The notes beneath the pieces are model-generated. The model saw nothing but the letters and a program-made list of their open reading frames with translations. It was not told the origin of the DNA and searched no databases. Shown here piece by piece: positions 54,931 to 64,000 of a stretch of 64,000 bases of DNA. The stretch is from assembly GCA_001586965.3 (NCBI GenBank), contig LUCW03000230.1:47501-111500 (forward strand), written 5' to 3'. Source of the DNA: Sphaeroforma sirkka (lineage: Eukaryota; Opisthokonta; Ichthyosporea; Ichthyophonida). Positions within the stretch are counted from its first letter, which is position 1. Each line of letters begins with the position of its first letter. The position numbers and the translations under genes are program-made.

Positions 54931-56379
54931 GCGGGAATGGTTACAGATACATTGCTTTGCCGAGGGAGTCCATGAAACCTACATGCATGCCGGTGCCCCC
55001 AGAATTCTGGCCTTTCTATATGGTTGGCCTGTTTATGCTCGACTACTAGAACAGTCTTCTAAGTCTCTCCCGTGTGCCAGGATGTTGCCACATGACCCTC
55101 CAGACGCATGAGCTCGAAGACCCGGATGGAATCGGCAAGGTGCTGTTCGCTGCCTGTGAAACTACAGAGATGATCTTGGTTCAACCACTCAACATCAAAG
55201 GGTGTATGTTTAAATTGTCTTAGAACAAATACTACCGTGAGGCGAGCCGGCAGAATAGACTGTCGATCAAGATCCCGTGTTCCACTCCGACGTCTTCACC
55301 GATGTCTGTGCTGACGAAGTCATCGTCTCATACTTTACCGGGGTCGGGCATCGCCTGGGAAACGGGTGTGCCGTAGTAATGATCTGTATCCTCAATGTGC
55401 GAGATATACAAGGCACACATGGCTACGATACACAGCTCTTGCACTGTGTCATGCCTTTGCACAGTCTTATATTGCACTTGTCACGCCTTTCACGTACGCC
55501 CACTTCTTACATCAGGCTACCAGCAGACCATACCCTGAACCCCAAATCTCTGTGTTGGAAGACCGAGAAGCTCAGCTTCTTGATTTGAAGGCTGAATAAT
55601 CTCAGACAGTCACTCTTGACTTGAGTAAGCCCTGAGCGAGCACGTTTAAGCAACGCAGGAGGTAACAGCCGACAATCTCCGCCTTGCCGCCCCTTTCTCA
55701 CCGGCGGCACCAGGGTGATGTACTTCATCATCATCCCCAGCCAATGGGTGCATGGTATGAGACGGTCCCTGTGGAGTCACAGCTGTCGATGAATGTGGAG
55801 TCACAGCTGTCGTTGAGCACTGTCGCCACACCACCACGGATGGCTCCCCAGCCAAAGTTCGCCTCTAGCATTGCTCGGAACTCCAATGCTTGGCCCAATC
55901 ACTTGCGCGTGGTCGTTCCGCCATCACAGTGCTCATGCAGGAGAACTGTAGAGGTGGCTATGACACGCACTACCCTCCATCTGAGCAAGAGCGCTGCTAC
56001 TGGCTGCTCCGTGGGTCCCTTGACATCATCAAGATGATGAAGTACCCCTTTCAGCATGTATTCAGACTATGTCGCACAGTAACAGATCACGGTCATTTGT
56101 CAGTGTGAGGCCCCCCCCCCCCCTCGCGCGCCAGTGCTCCCAGTAGACTGTCAAGGGGTGCGTTTGCTCTATCACATGACCCCGTCATGGGAGCATCAAA
56201 AATGGCTCAGTAGCAATCTGGTTCTGTACATCTGATCTCCGTCCCCAACGGCAGCCTTCAGTGAGATCACGGTCATGGGCAACACCAACACTTAACTTAG
56301 ATAGGGTACGTGACAACTGCATAAACCTCACACCACCACATATAACATAGTTCGTTGACAAAATTCTTCAACAAAACAT

Positions 56380-56559
<180 letters not shown>

Positions 56560-56751
56560 TTATAAAATGTTATACACAGCCCTTTTCAGTAAATATTTAT
56601 CTTTATACCGGGTTGTTCCTGCTTCCCATAAAAGAGGGGTAAAGTGTCTCTACGGGTTTCAATCTTACCCGAAGTTTACTTTATCACTTAGACCTATGCT
56701 CTACTAAATACAATGCCCGTACATAGTACGCTCATAGCACGAATGAGATAT

Positions 56752-61981
<5,230 letters not shown>

Positions 61982-63579
61982 GACTGAAGGGCTGTGTTGT
62001 CGTACTAGCTTGCGTACTATTCCGGTACTGAGTAATGTAACTAGTCTCTCTAACGCCGCTATTACTGTTCTTTTGCTTCGATGATCGATTCTAAACTTCT
62101 TTGCTGGTTCTCATACACTAAGTGAAGTGCTGCTGTTATCACTCACGTTATTACTAATCTTACTTTGGCTGTACTAGCTGAGCAGTGTAGCTACTTTTTA
62201 CGAGCCAAGTGTGCAATACAATGAATATATAATTGATCCTCTTTTGTTGAATTGGGCGCAATTCTTGAATGAATATGGTGCTAAGTTTCCCAGGATCAGC
62301 ATGAGAGTTTATTTCAATTAATTGCACCAGGGGAATACAATCGTTAATATATACATTTATGCATTTGCGTATGTGTGTGATTCGAAGTTAATCGTAGACA
62401 CACTTGTTAGGTCTTATACATGTGTGTATATGGTATGTGTATATACGTAACGGGGGCGTTTGAGTTTAGTTGAGGTGTACTAAGACAGAGGTTGAGGCAA
62501 AGCTCGCTCGGTTTCTTCCGATTCTGGCAGTAACCTAATGGAATAACATGTATTTCAGTGGCAACTGTACATGAACACATACCAGTAACCAGAGATTCAT
62601 ACTGTTTTGAAAGGTACAGTGCACACATATTTACATAAATATGCACATAACTATCACAGTAAATATTATATTTTTAATAAAAGGATTTTTATTAAAAAAT
62701 TATTGAAGTTTCTGGCTTTGCAATCCGATAAGGCTGATTATGCTGATTAGTCACAGTAATGTTTTTTTTTTGGTGTTTTTTTATTATACAAAACTCCACT
62801 GTGTAGGCACTTTTATTTGAGGACTATTTTGTCCACAAAGCAAAAAATATAAAGTTTGTATGGAACAATGGAACTTTGGAATGACAATAAATTATTTACA
62901 TCTATTCTCAAACCTTAATACGACAAAACGGATAAGCGCTTGGAAAAATTATCCGTTTACGTTCAATGTGTCCGATATCTTATTTTTATATCGCATAATA
63001 TATACATAGTCAATAGTGTCCTTCCGACAATAGTCTAATCAGACCACGACCTATTACTGAGAGGTGTAAAATTTGAGGGAAAACGGACAAGTTCGTAGGA
63101 CATTAGGCACACTTTTTTAAATTCTTATCTCTCAGAGGGTCATGTAATAGGTCAATATTCTCTACTAGCCTTATAACCCCTATCATATAAACGTTTGTAA
63201 AGGCCAGTATACGTTAACTTTTGAAATACATATTAAGAGTCCATTAACGGATAAGGAGTATAGGTGTAAAAACATTGTACCCAAATATGAAGAAGGGTAT
63301 ATACGTTCAGTTTGCCATTTATATACATAAATAGATGGATTCTCAATGATCAGCTGTCGCACTTTTAGACCTTCCGTTAGTAACGAGTTGCCGTGCGAGC
63401 TTGACGCTTAGAAGACACTCCTATAATAATATACGTATAAAAAAGGACACGCCGTAAGTCGATCGTACACACACACCAACAGACAGCTTTCGATCACTCC
63501 ATACAGAAGACGGCCGTCAATGCGCATTAAGATAGCGCTAAACCGCATAGCACAGTCGCACCAAAGCATAAAAGACAAA
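61982..63579. other. Intergenic region upstream of copy 2
   Basis: 1.6 kb of AT-rich unique sequence, with a poly-T stretch at 62760-62785. It should hold the copy 2 promoter and that of the possible gene starting at 63580. No gene, RNA gene or repeat family is recognised. Confidence 0.55.
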
Positions 63580-63659
63580 ATGGACTCAGGCTATGTAGCT
63601 GTCGGTACTGGTAGTGATCCGAACTTATCGCCAGACCCACCCCGGTCACGAAAATCAAG
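63580..63659 (+). CDS. Possible first exon of a gene running off the right edge
   Basis: An ATG in AAAATGG context opens 26 codons (MDSGYVAVGTGSDPNLSPDP...) followed by an AAG/GTATGT donor at 63660. The Ser/Pro/Gly-rich start would suit a cytosolic N-terminus of a membrane or regulatory protein. The frame is also open upstream to 63520, so the start is not certain. No downstream exon is visible before the window ends in repeats. The only evidence is start context, donor and composition. Confidence 0.3.
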
Positions 63660-63772
63660 GTATGTCAACCACTCATTTCAACCTAGTTGTATGTACCATT
63701 ATTTAACCATGTACGTATATCTTGACGGCGAAGGTCGCAAAATGTGACATAATCAAATGGAATAACACATAC

Positions 63773-63773
63773 G

Positions 63774-63838
<65 letters not shown>

Positions 63839-63848
63839 CATGCATATG

Positions 63849-63934
<86 letters not shown>

Positions 63935-64000
63935 GTATATACATACATATATGTATATATGCATACATGTAATATGTATACATACATATGTATGTATTAT
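63773..64000. repeat. (TA)n/ATGCAT microsatellite at the right edge
   Basis: Two TA runs flank an ATGCATGCATATG palindromic patch (63832-63848). TATG/TACA-type sequence continues to the window end. Confidence 0.95.

Overview
The window looks like nuclear DNA of an intron-rich eukaryote. Six genes have clear GT-AG introns, and the proteins read most like opisthokont ones. AFG3L2, GBE1, EMC10 and DDX54 follow their animal counterparts closely, and one protein joins a RUN domain to PH-like segments. DUF1275 membrane proteins, commoner in bacteria and fungi, are also present. A unicellular relative of animals (ichthyosporean-like) would fit, but that is an inference. Introns and intergenic DNA carry very many (AT)n arrays and short minisatellites, so many long TA-repeat reading frames are meaningless.

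Layout: (1) 399-5219 (+), 3' part of a mitochondrial m-AAA protease gene (AFG3L2-like); its first exons lie left of the window. (2) 7555-13931 (-), complete glycogen branching enzyme, six exons. (3) 17672-23691 (+), EMC10, with a first intron made almost entirely of simple sequence. (4) 25505-41006 (-), a large RUN/PH-like protein of at least 15 exons, resembling the SKIP/PLEKHM2 layout. (5) 42202-45838 (-), DDX54/Dbp10 DEAD-box helicase, two exons. (6) 47684-52452 (+) and 56752-61981 (-), two intact seven-exon DUF1275/YoaK-family membrane protein genes arranged tail to tail as a large inverted duplication. (7) Between them, a 4.3 kb spacer, GC-richer than its surroundings, with coding-like stretches on both strands that I could not identify. 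(8) 63580 (+), a possible first exon of a gene leaving the window.

The genes do not form an obvious pathway. They are ordinary housekeeping functions (mitochondrial protein quality control, glycogen synthesis, ER membrane insertion, ribosome biogenesis), plus one probable trafficking adaptor and the duplicated transporter-like pair.

The most interesting signal is the DUF1275 pair. Exons 2-4 and intron 1 are nearly identical between the copies, while exon 1 and exon 5 are clearly diverged. This mosaic suggests gene conversion between the inverted arms. Other points are a DECD (not DEAD) motif II in the DDX54 homologue, a duplicated exon in the RUN gene, an AT microsatellite that is itself part of a splice donor in GBE1, and about 2 kb of simple sequence inside EMC10 intron 1.
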